A stretch of DNA of 10,601 nucleotides from DAOTYE01 sp034434915 (GCA_034434915.1 DAOTYE010000061.1:1-10601); one strand, 5' to 3'; positions 1 through 6,667 are shown, counted from the stretch's first letter. Made by a program: numbers and translations. Notes: generated from the letters alone by a model not told the origin.

Positions 1-3
1 GGT

Positions 4-87
4 TTAGCGTAACCTCAGTTCCCATCTCCTCAACCCCACAGCACCTTTGGTATTAAACTTCATAGTATCATAAAAAAAGTCGTTCAT
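4..87 (-). CDS. Possible 27-codon small ORF, function unknown
   Basis: A short open frame on the minus strand begins with ATG at 87 and ends with TAA at 4-6. It encodes about 27 residues, starting MNDFFYDT and ending in an Arg-rich tail (RRWELRLR). An AGGGA motif lies about 9 to 13 bases upstream of the ATG, which is the only positive sign of translation. It sits some 60 bases downstream of the minus-strand HNH-like gene and could be co-transcribed with it. It may equally be the broken 5' part of a longer gene or a chance ORF. No family is recognised. Confidence 0.22.
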   Translation of the reverse strand: MNDFFYDTMKFNTKGAVGLRRWELRLR

Positions 88-146
88 CAATAACTGTCCC
101 TTGGTGGTTCTAATCGAATATGATTGACACGTATTTTGAGAGAATC

Positions 147-431
147 TTAACAATCTTCAAAGTATGGCAGTTCGCTATGCGGAATTATCCTATCGCCAGC
201 TTGTTTCACTTTCTTAAAACACTTGGGACAAAGTGCTATACAGTTTTCAATCCTTCTATTTCCGCCCATTGCTATGGGTATTCTAGGGACAGTATACCAT
301 CCACCTTTAATATCCCTGTTATTGAAAATAGAGATGAGGCATTCGCCACACATTGCACACCTAGCAAAAGCACCACCGACAGGGTCTCGTTTGCTCTGCC
401 TATCCCAAGCACGAGCGGCAACCCTCCACAT
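147..431 (-). CDS. Small degenerate HNH-type zinc-binding protein
   Basis: This gene encodes 94 residues. Two CxxC knuckles are seen, C25-x2-C28 and C68-x2-C71, with an extra C31 and C64. Between them lies a segment with the layout of the HNH (beta-beta-alpha metal) fold: W45, VPRIP at 48-52, GG at 56-57, then ENCIALC at 62-68. In catalytic HNH nucleases the positions at VPR and after the last CxxC are normally His; here they are Pro/Arg and Phe (CPKCF). The zinc-binding scaffold is therefore kept while the usual catalytic histidines are not apparent. The ATG at 431 has GGAG about 10 bases upstream. The frame stays open a further 7 or so codons upstream without a standard start. The overlapping plus-strand frame looks like its shadow. 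A nucleic-acid-binding role is inferred; nuclease activity is doubtful. Confidence 0.68.
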   Translation of the reverse strand: MWRVAARAWDRQSKRDPVGGAFARCAMCGECLISIFNNRDIKGGWYTVPRIPIAMGGNRRIENCIALCPKCFKKVKQAGDRIIPHSELPYFEDC

Positions 432-449
432 GAATTTAGCTCCAGTAAA

Positions 450-830
450 TTGAGTCGTAATTCACCTCCATCAAAATACTGGGCAAAGTGTGCGGATAAC
501 TACTGGTATATAGTAGACGGTTTAGAAACAGGCATACATATAGTTAAAGTAACAGGACTGCAACTGGCTACATCCATATTTATTCCCCCATTAAAATTGC
601 CACATCCGATATTCCGCATTTCATTTACCCCTCCCAATGAAGACTATGCAATTATGGAGACTGAAACTACAACCCTCAGGAATGCCAAACGTTTAGCAGA
701 ATGGTATTATAGCGAATGGATAAAAGTCAATCATAACTTTGACATGCGAGCTAGAAACTCCTATCCTCTAGCCAAAAAGCTAGAGGTAGAACATGGGACT
801 CAAAGAACGATTGAGCGAGGGAGTAGTTAG
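450..830 (+). CDS. Hypothetical protein upstream of the transposase, start uncertain
   Basis: An open frame precedes and overlaps the transposase start by 38 bases. The part downstream of the HNH-like gene reads like real protein: a beta-rich stretch (YWYIVDGLETGIHIVKVTG) is followed by a likely helix (NAKRLAEWYYSEWIKV) and a charged tail. There is no convincing start. TTG at 450 is the first in-frame candidate outside the divergent HNH-like gene, and ATG at 654 would give about 58 residues; neither has a clear ribosome binding site. The frame stays open further upstream, but only antisense to the HNH-like gene. It could be a 5'-truncated fragment carried with or broken by the mobile element. 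If translated, its ribosomes would pass through the hairpin at the transposase start. No family is recognised. Confidence 0.33.
   Translation: MSRNSPPSKYWAKCADNYWYIVDGLETGIHIVKVTGLQLATSIFIPPLKLPHPIFRISFTPPNEDYAIMETETTTLRNAKRLAEWYYSEWIKVNHNFDMRARNSYPLAKKLEVEHGTQRTIERGSS
761..789 (+). promoter_or_regulatory. Hairpin overlapping the transposase ribosome binding site
   Basis: A perfect 8-base inverted repeat, CCTCTAGC (765-772) and GCTAGAGG (779-786), flanks a CAAAAA loop. With a single bulged T (764), CTA at 761-763 can pair with TAG at 787-789 and lengthen the stem. The right arm contains AGAGG (782-786), the likely Shine-Dalgarno of the ATG at 793. Folding would hide it. No T-run follows on either strand, so it does not look like a terminator. 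In other IS elements such structures silence transposase translation from read-through transcripts; that role is inferred here. Confidence 0.5.
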
Positions 831-1860
831 ATTGGCAGTAGGAATGGTTACACAAGCAACTAAAATAGAAATGCCACAGTGTAAGTTCTGTCAGTCCTAT
901 GCAGTAGTCAGAAACGGCAAACGGCGTGGCACCCAATACTGGCTATGTAAGAACTGCGGACGAGGCTTTGTTGACAACAAGGCTTTGCCCAGAATGAAAT
1001 TTAGCATTGATAACATAGCCTCAGCAGTTTACCTATACTATACAGGCTCATCACTAAATGAGATACGAAGGCATATAGAACAGCATCATAACATTTTACC
1101 TTCTGACTCCACTATCTATAGCTGGGTGACACGTTTTACCAAAGTAGCCATAAACGAAGCTGAAAAGCACATTCCGAAGGTGAGCGATACATGGATAGCT
1201 GACGAGACTATGCTAGACATAGGCGGTAAGAAGCTATGGTTGATTGACATTATTGACCATGATACAAGATACCTTCTAGCCACACAGCTATCAACTACGA
1301 GAGGCAGGAAGGACATAGCCTTACTTATGAGAAAAGCCTATCTCAAAGCTGGCAAAGCACCAAAGCGAATAATTACTGACGGCTGGAAAGTTTATCCTGA
1401 TGCTATTGACCTTGTCTTTGGCAGTGATACGAAACATATATCCAGCAAACCATTCGTGGAAGTGGATTCAACAAACCTAATTGAGAGATTTCAAGGCTCA
1501 CTCAAAGACCGGACAAAAGTTATGAGAGGCTTCAAAAAGCCTGAATCGGCAAGGCTTATACTAGATGGCTGGCTGATATACTATAACTTCTTTAGACCAC
1601 ACGAAAGCCTGAATGATAAAACACCAGCGCAGGTAGCAGGCATCAAGTTCCCTTACGGAAACTGGCTAGATATAGTCAAAAGCCAAAAACCATCAGAACC
1701 GACAACCACTAATGAAATTACAACTTATGAAGCGACTCCAAAAGGAATTGTTATCACTGGTATACGCTGGAAGTCATATAGAAAAAGGTTGAAACCAAAG
1801 AAGAAGCACAGCCATACTCAGACTATACCTTCAATTATGACTACAAGGAGGCTAAAATAG
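793..1860 (+). CDS. IS6/IS240-like DDE transposase with N-terminal zinc ribbon
   Basis: The product is 355 residues. The N-terminus carries a zinc ribbon with C30-x2-C33 and C52-x2-C55, the IS1 InsA-like arrangement also seen in IS6-type transposases. A helix-turn-helix-like region follows (about 70-115: NEIRRHIEQ, STIYSWVTRF). The RNase H-fold catalytic core has D137 (WIADETML), D196 (IITDGWKVY) and E231 (NLIERFQG), with K238 seven residues after the Glu. This DD(34)E plus K pattern is the hallmark of the IS6/IS240 DDE domain. The core ends near FFRPHESL. The tail (about 290-355) is basic and low-complexity. The start at 793 has AGAGG six bases upstream; ATG at 844 or 871 would still keep the zinc ribbon. 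No frameshift or internal stop is seen, so the gene appears intact. It would perform cut-and-paste or replicative transposition of its own element. Confidence 0.88.
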   Translation: MGLKERLSEGVVRLAVGMVTQATKIEMPQCKFCQSYAVVRNGKRRGTQYWLCKNCGRGFVDNKALPRMKFSIDNIASAVYLYYTGSSLNEIRRHIEQHHNILPSDSTIYSWVTRFTKVAINEAEKHIPKVSDTWIADETMLDIGGKKLWLIDIIDHDTRYLLATQLSTTRGRKDIALLMRKAYLKAGKAPKRIITDGWKVYPDAIDLVFGSDTKHISSKPFVEVDSTNLIERFQGSLKDRTKVMRGFKKPESARLILDGWLIYYNFFRPHESLNDKTPAQVAGIKFPYGNWLDIVKSQKPSEPTTTNEITTYEATPKGIVITGIRWKSYRKRLKPKKKHSHTQTIPSIMTTRRLK

Positions 1861-1862
1861 CT

Positions 1863-2222
1863 ATGTCATGGTGGTGGCAGGTCTATGGTATTGGAATAGT
1901 AGAACTGGTAGTCTTTATAGGTATTGGCATCTTTGTCCTTGTCAAATTACATAAGATTCGTTCCGCTACCAAATATGAACAGAGTAATAATAAGAACAAT
2001 TCCCATAGCATCAACCGAGTTTCTAATCATAATAAGATGCCAAACAACGATAGAATTATCCGCAAACACATTAGTCAAGATATGCGCAACAATCGTAGCA
2101 AAGATACAGAATATTACAATGGAAAGGATATACTTCCAATACTCCACAATCAAAACACTATATCAGGGACAAAAAGTAATGTCAATCACAACAGAGGAGA
2201 ACCCACTTTACTACATACCTGA
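1863..2222 (+). CDS. Small single-helix membrane protein behind the transposase
   Basis: This 119-residue product begins three bases after the transposase stop and has a strong AAGGAGG (1845-1851) lying inside the end of the transposase gene, so it is probably co-translated. The N-terminus MSWWWQVYGIGIVEL leads into a hydrophobic helix (about residues 7-28, rich in Ile, Val, Gly, Phe), followed by KLHKI and a long polar tail rich in Asn, Lys, Arg and His. The likely topology is one anchor with a cytoplasmic basic tail. The Asn-rich tail is unusual. A hydrophobic frame without a ribosome binding site runs antisense to it, and another plus-strand frame stays open to 2277, so a frameshift in the tail cannot be excluded. 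It may be a passenger or accessory gene of the element. No family is recognised. Confidence 0.5.
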   Translation: MSWWWQVYGIGIVELVVFIGIGIFVLVKLHKIRSATKYEQSNNKNNSHSINRVSNHNKMPNNDRIIRKHISQDMRNNRSKDTEYYNGKDILPILHNQNTISGTKSNVNHNRGEPTLLHT

Positions 2223-2248
2223 ACAAACGAAAAGCCGTGCATTAGGCA

Positions 2249-2440
2249 TTAATCTTTTTCTAGACCCGGCGTTTTGAATAAGATTCCTGCCAATCTGGGA
2301 TAAACCCCTTCAGGTAAGAACTCTGTTTTAGCCGAGTCCTTTGCTACGGTGGTTTTTCCCAAGGTGCTAAACGACTTTACTTCGGTGACAGCCACATTTA
2401 TCGTTCCTCTCCGCCGGGATACCTTACCCTCTATTATCGT
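2249..2440 (-). pseudogene. Open frame without a start codon, likely 3' remnant of a gene
   Basis: On the minus strand 63 sense codons run from just after an in-frame TAA (2441-2443) to TAA at 2249-2251. The translation looks protein-like, for example VAVTEVKSFSTLGKTTVAKD and TEFLPEGVYPRLAGILFK, ending PGLEKD. No ATG or TTG lies near its upstream end; the only GTG is internal, without a ribosome binding site. The simplest reading is the C-terminal end of a gene whose 5' part has been lost towards the iclR side. Alternatively it is conserved non-coding DNA that happens to be open. It lies at the junction between the mobile element and the catabolic operon. No family is recognised. Confidence 0.28.
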
Positions 2441-2559
2441 TTACGTGACACGTTAGTCGGAGTTCACACAAAGTAATGGAAAAACGTGAATGGTACGGTT
2501 GCCCTTTATCGCACTTTTCGTCACCAGGTGCATTGAGCCAAACCATTGCTTGAAGCTTG

Positions 2560-2588
2560 TTGACAAACGGCGTTTACTGTTGTATATT
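2560..2588 (+). promoter_or_regulatory. Sigma70-type promoter of the iclR-TRAP operon
   Basis: TTGACA (2560-2565), an exact -35 consensus, is followed by a 17-base spacer and TATATT (2583-2588), one mismatch from the -10 consensus. Transcription would start near 2595, giving a leader of about 80 bases before the GTG start of the regulator. The -35 box sits inside a short palindrome, TTGT-TG-ACAA (2557-2566 region). It is the best promoter match seen in the window and is correctly placed to serve the whole downstream cluster. Confidence 0.62.
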
Positions 2589-2613
2589 TTTGGCACAAGG
2601 ATTTCCGTATTGA

Positions 2614-2626
2614 GGAAGCTTCTTCC
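2614..2626 (+). promoter_or_regulatory. Candidate IclR-family operator
   Basis: GGAA, five bases, TTCC (GGAAGCTTCTTCC) forms a palindrome whose GGAA-N5-TTCC spacing matches the E. coli IclR consensus (TGGAAAT-N-ATTTCCA). It lies about 20 bases downstream of the predicted transcription start and about 50 bases before the regulator gene. Binding there would block transcription, so it fits autorepression. Only the arms match; the inner and outer bases do not, so this is a candidate. Confidence 0.35.
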
Positions 2627-2676
2627 GACTTATGAAAAGACTACGCCCTCACTAAGTTTAGCCAGGGAGTAATGAT

Positions 2677-3543
2677 GTGAAGGCAAAGAACCCAAACAAG
2701 TCGTTGCTCAAGGCAATTACCATCCTGAAAAGTTTCCAGCCTAAGGCGCCGGAACAAGGCGTTAGCGACATTTCCAGGAAGACACGAATACCCATCACCA
2801 CCGTTCACCGTATTTTATCCACTCTCACTGAAGGCGGTTTGCTTAACCAGAACGCGAAGACCGGCAAATATGAAATCGGGCCTGAACTCTATATCCTGGG
2901 CAGTCTTTACCTGGAAACGACGGATGTACTTAAAGCGGCAGGGCCGGTGGTGCGGGTCATCAATGACCTCACCAAAGAAACGGTGAACATCTCAATTCGC
3001 GAGCAGGGAAATATCACCATTATCATGAGAGAGGAATCAAAACACGTCTTTCGCTATTCCCACCACATTGGCACCAGTCTGCCAGCATACGCTTCAGCAA
3101 TGGGACAGGCTCTTCTCAGTGAATTGCCTGAAGAAGAAATTGACCGGTTGTATCCTGATGATTATTTACATCCAATCACACCGAAGACAATCACCAGTAA
3201 AGCCGTACTGAAAAGTAAGCTAAAAGAGATAAGGGAAACAGGGATTTCCTTAAACAGGGAAGGCAGTTACCAGGGAATCACCAGCATTGCCACAGTAATA
3301 CGAGAGGCAACCGGGACAGCGGTAGCCGCGATGAGCATCTCCGTTCCCGTTTTCAGACTGACTGAACCGCGGATAGAGCGGCTGGCAAAGCTGGCGACGA
3401 TGGGTGCCAGTTTAATCAGCTACAGACTGGGCTACCAGAATGCAGGTATCATTGTCCGAGACATAACAGCTATTCAAACATTCTGGGAGCACGAGGCACT
3501 AGCCTGGGAGCCTGAAGCAGAAAGCCTGGATGCCATAACATAG
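2677..3543 (+). CDS. IclR-family transcriptional regulator
   Basis: The product is 288 residues, slightly longer than the usual 250-270. Residues about 8-70 form the winged helix-turn-helix: SLLKAITILKSF, then GVSDISRKTRIPITTVHRIL as the recognition unit, then the wing ending GKYEIG. Residues about 90-250 form the IclR effector domain, with typical signatures LPAYASAMGQALLSEL, REGSYQGITSIATVI and a final Ser/Val strand (AAMSISVPVF). The last 30 or so residues are an extra acidic tail. The GTG start at 2677 has AGGGAG (2664-2669) seven bases upstream; an out-of-frame ATG ATG TGA precedes it. It is the first gene of the cluster and very likely controls the TRAP and catabolic genes, binding a small organic acid or aromatic effector. 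The effector cannot be predicted. Confidence 0.93.
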   Translation: MKAKNPNKSLLKAITILKSFQPKAPEQGVSDISRKTRIPITTVHRILSTLTEGGLLNQNAKTGKYEIGPELYILGSLYLETTDVLKAAGPVVRVINDLTKETVNISIREQGNITIIMREESKHVFRYSHHIGTSLPAYASAMGQALLSELPEEEIDRLYPDDYLHPITPKTITSKAVLKSKLKEIRETGISLNREGSYQGITSIATVIREATGTAVAAMSISVPVFRLTEPRIERLAKLATMGASLISYRLGYQNAGIIVRDITAIQTFWEHEALAWEPEAESLDAIT

Positions 3544-3616
3544 TGTGAAAGGGGGTGAGGACGAAGGAATCAATAATCAGGCATCGGTTCTTACAGTTAA
3601 GAAAGGAGAATGAAAA
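3544..3616 (+). other. Short iclR-dctP intergenic gap
   Basis: These 73 bases contain a ribosome binding site (AAGGAG at 3603-3608, eight bases before GTG 3617). No clear promoter, terminator hairpin or GGAA-N5-TTCC palindrome is seen. Read-through from iclR into the transporter genes is the simplest assumption. Confidence 0.4.
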
Positions 3617-4774
3617 GTGAAAAAAATAATAGCTCTGGTTTTAATGGGTATCCTTGTAGCTAGTCTTGTAGCCATAGGCTGCGCGCCAAAACCAGCCCCA
3701 GCCCCCGCGCCATCTCCAGCACCTGCGCCAGCTCAGGCGCCAGCACCGTCTCCAACACCCGCTCCCTCCCCGGCACCTAGCCCAACACCCACGCCAGCTC
3801 AGCCCGCCCAGGTCTTTAAGTTCCGCACCCAGGTAGGAAATCCGGCGCAGAGCCCCATATTCCTATCTTTTGAGAGAATGAACAAGCGAATAGCACAGAT
3901 GAGCGCCGGCCGCCTAGTGATTGAAACCCTGCCTGATGGTGCCGTTGCTCCTGCCCTTCAGGTCTATGACGCCGTTGACTCAGGAACTCTTGATGGCGCA
4001 CACACCACACCAGCGTTCGCCGTTGGGAAGCTGGGTCCCGCCGCAGGCATCTTCGCCTACATGGTGGCTGGTCTGCCCACCGTCCAGCACATGATATGGA
4101 TGCTCTCTGACGGTGTTAATCTCTTCAATGAGCTGATGACCAACGGAAAGCTGAACATAGTTCACTATCCCGGATGGGTCGGCACTCCTGAATTCTTCCT
4201 GACCAGCGCCAAGCCGCTAAATGTTCCGGAAGATTTCAAAGGCATGAAAATCCGTACTGCCGGCGACGGCGGTATCATCCTGACCAGAATGGGCGCCTCA
4301 GTGGTCACCACTCCCCCGGGAGAAATCTACGAATCGTTCAAGCGCGGTCTATTTGACGCTTACGAATACAATGCGCCCAATATTGAGGTCAAAAGCAACA
4401 TGTTTGAGGTTGCCAAATACACCTACGTTTCCCCCATGAGACAGGGCGCCGAGTACTTCGCTTCCCTCTACAACAAGAACTCCTGGAACAAACTGCCGGA
4501 CGACCTCAAAGCTATCGTCCAGGCTGCTCAGATGGAGGAAGCATGGAAGTTCCTTACTGAAGCAATACTGGGCGATGGAAAAGCAGTGCAAAAGTACATT
4601 GACTATGGCGTGAAAGTCGCACCTGTGCCCAAGGTAATTGAAGACGCCATAGCTGCCGAGGCAAAAAAATACTACGATGAGCAGGCGGCTAAAGACCCGT
4701 TCTATGCCAAGGTAGTCAATTCCTATCGGGCTTTTGGTCAACTCTACGCACAAACATATCCCAGAGGTCTCTAA
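3617..4774 (+). CDS. dctP: TRAP transporter substrate-binding lipoprotein (DctP family)
   Basis: The product is 385 residues. It has a lipoprotein signal peptide: KK at 2-3, a hydrophobic core at 4-20 and lipobox AIGC with the lipidated Cys at 22. A Pro/Ala/Ser-rich linker follows (23-65), then the DctP domain (about 66-380). R213 in GMKIRTAGDGG matches the conserved arginine that clamps the substrate carboxylate in TRAP binding proteins. Other family landmarks are DAVDSGTLDGAHTTP and GEIYESFKRGLFDAYEYN. The protein would be anchored outside the membrane and deliver an organic acid to the permeases encoded next. The start is GTG at 3617; an out-of-frame ATG lies at 3610. The long linker in place of a periplasm-type free protein suggests an organism with a single membrane or thick surface layer. 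The substrate is unknown. Confidence 0.94.
   Translation: MKKIIALVLMGILVASLVAIGCAPKPAPAPAPSPAPAPAQAPAPSPTPAPSPAPSPTPTPAQPAQVFKFRTQVGNPAQSPIFLSFERMNKRIAQMSAGRLVIETLPDGAVAPALQVYDAVDSGTLDGAHTTPAFAVGKLGPAAGIFAYMVAGLPTVQHMIWMLSDGVNLFNELMTNGKLNIVHYPGWVGTPEFFLTSAKPLNVPEDFKGMKIRTAGDGGIILTRMGASVVTTPPGEIYESFKRGLFDAYEYNAPNIEVKSNMFEVAKYTYVSPMRQGAEYFASLYNKNSWNKLPDDLKAIVQAAQMEEAWKFLTEAILGDGKAVQKYIDYGVKVAPVPKVIEDAIAAEAKKYYDEQAAKDPFYAKVVNSYRAFGQLYAQTYPRGL
3683..3811 (+). repeat. Low-complexity Pro/Ala-coding repeat
   Basis: A C-rich degenerate repeat of CCA/GCN/TCN codons encodes the (A/S/T)P linker, residues 23-65, of the binding protein. Dipeptide units vary (AP, SP, TP), so the repeat is imperfect at DNA level. 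It probably acts as a flexible tether between the lipid anchor and the binding domain. Confidence 0.7.
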
Positions 4775-4782
4775 AGCTCAAG

Positions 4783-4812
4783 CCCCTCCGCTGGCGCCAA
4801 CCGGCGGAGGGG
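4783..4812 (+). promoter_or_regulatory. Strong GC-rich hairpin between dctP and dctQ
   Basis: CCCCTCCGC (4783-4791) and GCGGAGGGG (4804-4812) form a perfect nine-base stem with a 12-base loop. It begins eight bases after the dctP stop. The bases after it (TTCACTTAAG) lack a T-run, so it is at best a partial terminator. Such intercistronic stems commonly stabilise the upstream message so that the binding protein is made in excess of the permeases; that role is inferred. The right arm also holds the only GGAGG-like sequence before dctQ. Confidence 0.55.
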
Positions 4813-4827
4813 TTCACTTAAGACATT

Positions 4828-5337
4828 ATGAAGACTATTATCAGAGCGATTGACACCATGAGCCGGTGGACCGGTAGTTCACTGCGCTGGCTCGCTGTCC
4901 TGCTGGTGCTGCAGATGTCCTATGAAGTCATCATGCGCTATGTTTTTGACAAGCCCACGCTATGGGGATATGAAACGAGCATGATGATAGGCGGAAGCAT
5001 ATACGTCCTTGCTTTCGCCTATGCCACGCTCAAAGGCGACCATGTCAGGATAGATGTGTTCTATCGCAAGCTCTCTCCAAGGGGGAAAGCATTAACCGAT
5101 GTCATCGGCTCTTTAATCTGCTTTTTCCCGCTGATTATTCTGCTGACATGGTTTTCTATCACGGCGGCGATGAAGGCATGGCGCATTCACGAAACCTCTA
5201 TTGAATCAACATGGTATCCACCGCTCGCACCATTCCGGACCGTTGTAGCAGTCGGTTTCGTGCTGCTCACACTTCAGGGTTTTGCCCAGTTTATCCGTGA
5301 CGCCTACCGGCTGATGAGGAACAAAGCCTATGATTAA
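4828..5337 (+). CDS. dctQ: TRAP transporter small permease (DctQ family)
   Basis: The product is 169 residues, the usual size for the small TRAP membrane subunit. Four hydrophobic helices are visible at about 17-37, 47-66, 88-110 and 131-154. Family landmarks include the MRYVFDKPTLWGYE stretch after helix 1 and the GDHVRIDVFY loop after helix 2. It pairs with the large permease to form the membrane complex driven by a sodium gradient. ATG 4828 is fixed by an in-frame TAA at 4819-4821. The only Shine-Dalgarno-like sequence (GGAGGGG, 4806-4812) is 15 bases away and lies in the stem of the preceding hairpin, so translation initiation may be weak. It overlaps the next gene by eight bases. Confidence 0.93.
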   Translation: MKTIIRAIDTMSRWTGSSLRWLAVLLVLQMSYEVIMRYVFDKPTLWGYETSMMIGGSIYVLAFAYATLKGDHVRIDVFYRKLSPRGKALTDVIGSLICFFPLIILLTWFSITAAMKAWRIHETSIESTWYPPLAPFRTVVAVGFVLLTLQGFAQFIRDAYRLMRNKAYD

Positions 5338-6667
5338 TATCAGCCCGGAAGCTCTAACCATTCTCATGGTCGGCGGGTTCATCATTGGCGTCTTTTCTGG
5401 CTATCCTCTGGCTCTCATTATTGGCACCGTTGCCATGGTTGCTGGCTTCTTGGTTTACGGCAACAGCTTGCCCAGCCTACTGTATAGCCGTGCCGTTAGC
5501 GGACCTCTCTATAATTTTACTTTGCTGGCATGCCCTCTCTTCATTTTCATGGGGCTGGTCCTGGAACGCTCTGGCATAGCTGAAAAACTGTTTGAAGCGC
5601 TATATCTCTGGCTCGGCGGGCTGAGAGGCGGGCTGGCAATTGTCACCATCCTCATCGGCACCATCATCGCGGCGACGGTGGGTGTTATCGCGGCTTCGGT
5701 CACCATGCTCGCCGTAGTCGCGCTACCCGCAATGGTAAAGCGGGGCTATGATAGAAGCCTGGCGAGCGGAGTCGTCTGCGCTGCGGGATGCCTTGGTATC
5801 CTGATTCCACCGAGCGTCATGCTCGTCTTTTATGGTCCCATGGCACAGCTTTCAGTGGGCAGGCTCTTCTTTGGTGCATTTGTACCCGGCTTTATGCTTT
5901 CAGCTCTTTACATTATTTATGTGGCAATCCGCTGTTACCTGGATCCGAAGCTGGGACCGCCGGTGCCAGTTGAGGAGCGGAACGTGCCCACCAGCCGCAA
6001 ACTCTATTTGCTTTTAACTTCCATGGTACCTCCAGTCATACTGGTGCTATCCGTCCTTGGCGTGATATACTTAGGTATCGCTTCCCCTACTGAAGCCGCC
6101 GGCTTCGGCGCTCTGGCGGCAGTCTTCCTCACCTTCGCCTACCGCAAATTCACGCTTAAAGTGCTCTACGATGTCTCACTTGAGACAGTAAGAATTGTCG
6201 GATTCATTTTTTTCATCGTCATCATGGCTTTCGCATTCGTCGGCGTTTTTATCGGCGGCGGCTGTGGCACGGTCATCAAAAACCTGATATTATCCGTGCC
6301 CGGTGGTGCCTGGGGCGCCTTCGTGGTGATTCAGTTAATCTGCCTCCTGCTCGGGTTTTTCATAGACTGGATTGGCATTGTCTTCATCCTCATACCCATA
6401 GTTACCCCCATTGCCGCCGCGGTAGGGTTTGACGCCATCTGGTTTGCCCTTATGATTTGCATCAATCTGCAGATGTCCTTTCTTACACCCCCGCTCGCCA
6501 TGGCAATTTTCTTTCTCCGTGGTTCCGCCGCGCCAGAGCTTAATATCACCCTTCCAGACATTATCCGCGGCGTCATCCCCTTCTGCATCCTCATCATGGT
6601 GGGAATCGGGCTCTGCATTGCCTTCCCGGAGATTATCCTCTGGCTTCCCAGCAAAATGATACGCTGA
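5330..6667 (+). CDS. dctM: TRAP transporter large permease (DctM family)
   Basis: The product is 445 residues, a normal length for the large TRAP permease. It is strongly hydrophobic throughout, with about 11-12 predicted membrane helices. Family landmarks are LLACPLFIFMGLVLERSGIAEKLFEALYLWLGGLRGG cut across residues about 64-100, the AAGCLGILIPPSVMLVFYG segment near 150, and SPTEAAGFGALAA near 250. The C-terminal half repeats the motif logic with DWIGIVFILIPIVTP and the QMSFLTPPLAMAIFFLRG segment. It carries the substrate and sodium ions. ATG 5330 overlaps the end of dctQ (ATGATTAA) with GAGGA nine bases upstream, so the two subunits are translationally coupled. Confidence 0.95.
   Translation: MINISPEALTILMVGGFIIGVFSGYPLALIIGTVAMVAGFLVYGNSLPSLLYSRAVSGPLYNFTLLACPLFIFMGLVLERSGIAEKLFEALYLWLGGLRGGLAIVTILIGTIIAATVGVIAASVTMLAVVALPAMVKRGYDRSLASGVVCAAGCLGILIPPSVMLVFYGPMAQLSVGRLFFGAFVPGFMLSALYIIYVAIRCYLDPKLGPPVPVEERNVPTSRKLYLLLTSMVPPVILVLSVLGVIYLGIASPTEAAGFGALAAVFLTFAYRKFTLKVLYDVSLETVRIVGFIFFIVIMAFAFVGVFIGGGCGTVIKNLILSVPGGAWGAFVVIQLICLLLGFFIDWIGIVFILIPIVTPIAAAVGFDAIWFALMICINLQMSFLTPPLAMAIFFLRGSAAPELNITLPDIIRGVIPFCILIMVGIGLCIAFPEIILWLPSKMIR

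Noticed and set aside
120..449. Plus-strand frame opposite the HNH-like gene
   Set aside because: Its translation has no domain signs, and the minus strand has a ribosome binding site and clear zinc knuckles. Only the part after 450 was kept as a weak candidate.
1947..2153. Hydrophobic 68-codon minus-strand frame with two possible membrane helices
   Set aside because: It starts with TTG and has no ribosome binding site. Its Ile/Val content is what the complement of Asn-rich AAT/AAC codons produces.
1924..2277. Second plus-strand frame overlapping the small membrane gene
   Set aside because: There is no ribosome binding site and the composition is not protein-like over most of its length. 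Only the last 30 or so codons look plausible; a frameshift is mentioned as an alternative.
2490..2672. 60-codon plus-strand frame upstream of iclR
   Set aside because: It covers the predicted promoter and operator, has no recognisable motifs and an unlikely composition.
4783..4814. Rho-independent terminator between dctP and dctQ
   Set aside because: The stem is strong, but only two T residues follow it, and dctQM must be expressed from the same operon. It was annotated as a regulatory hairpin instead.
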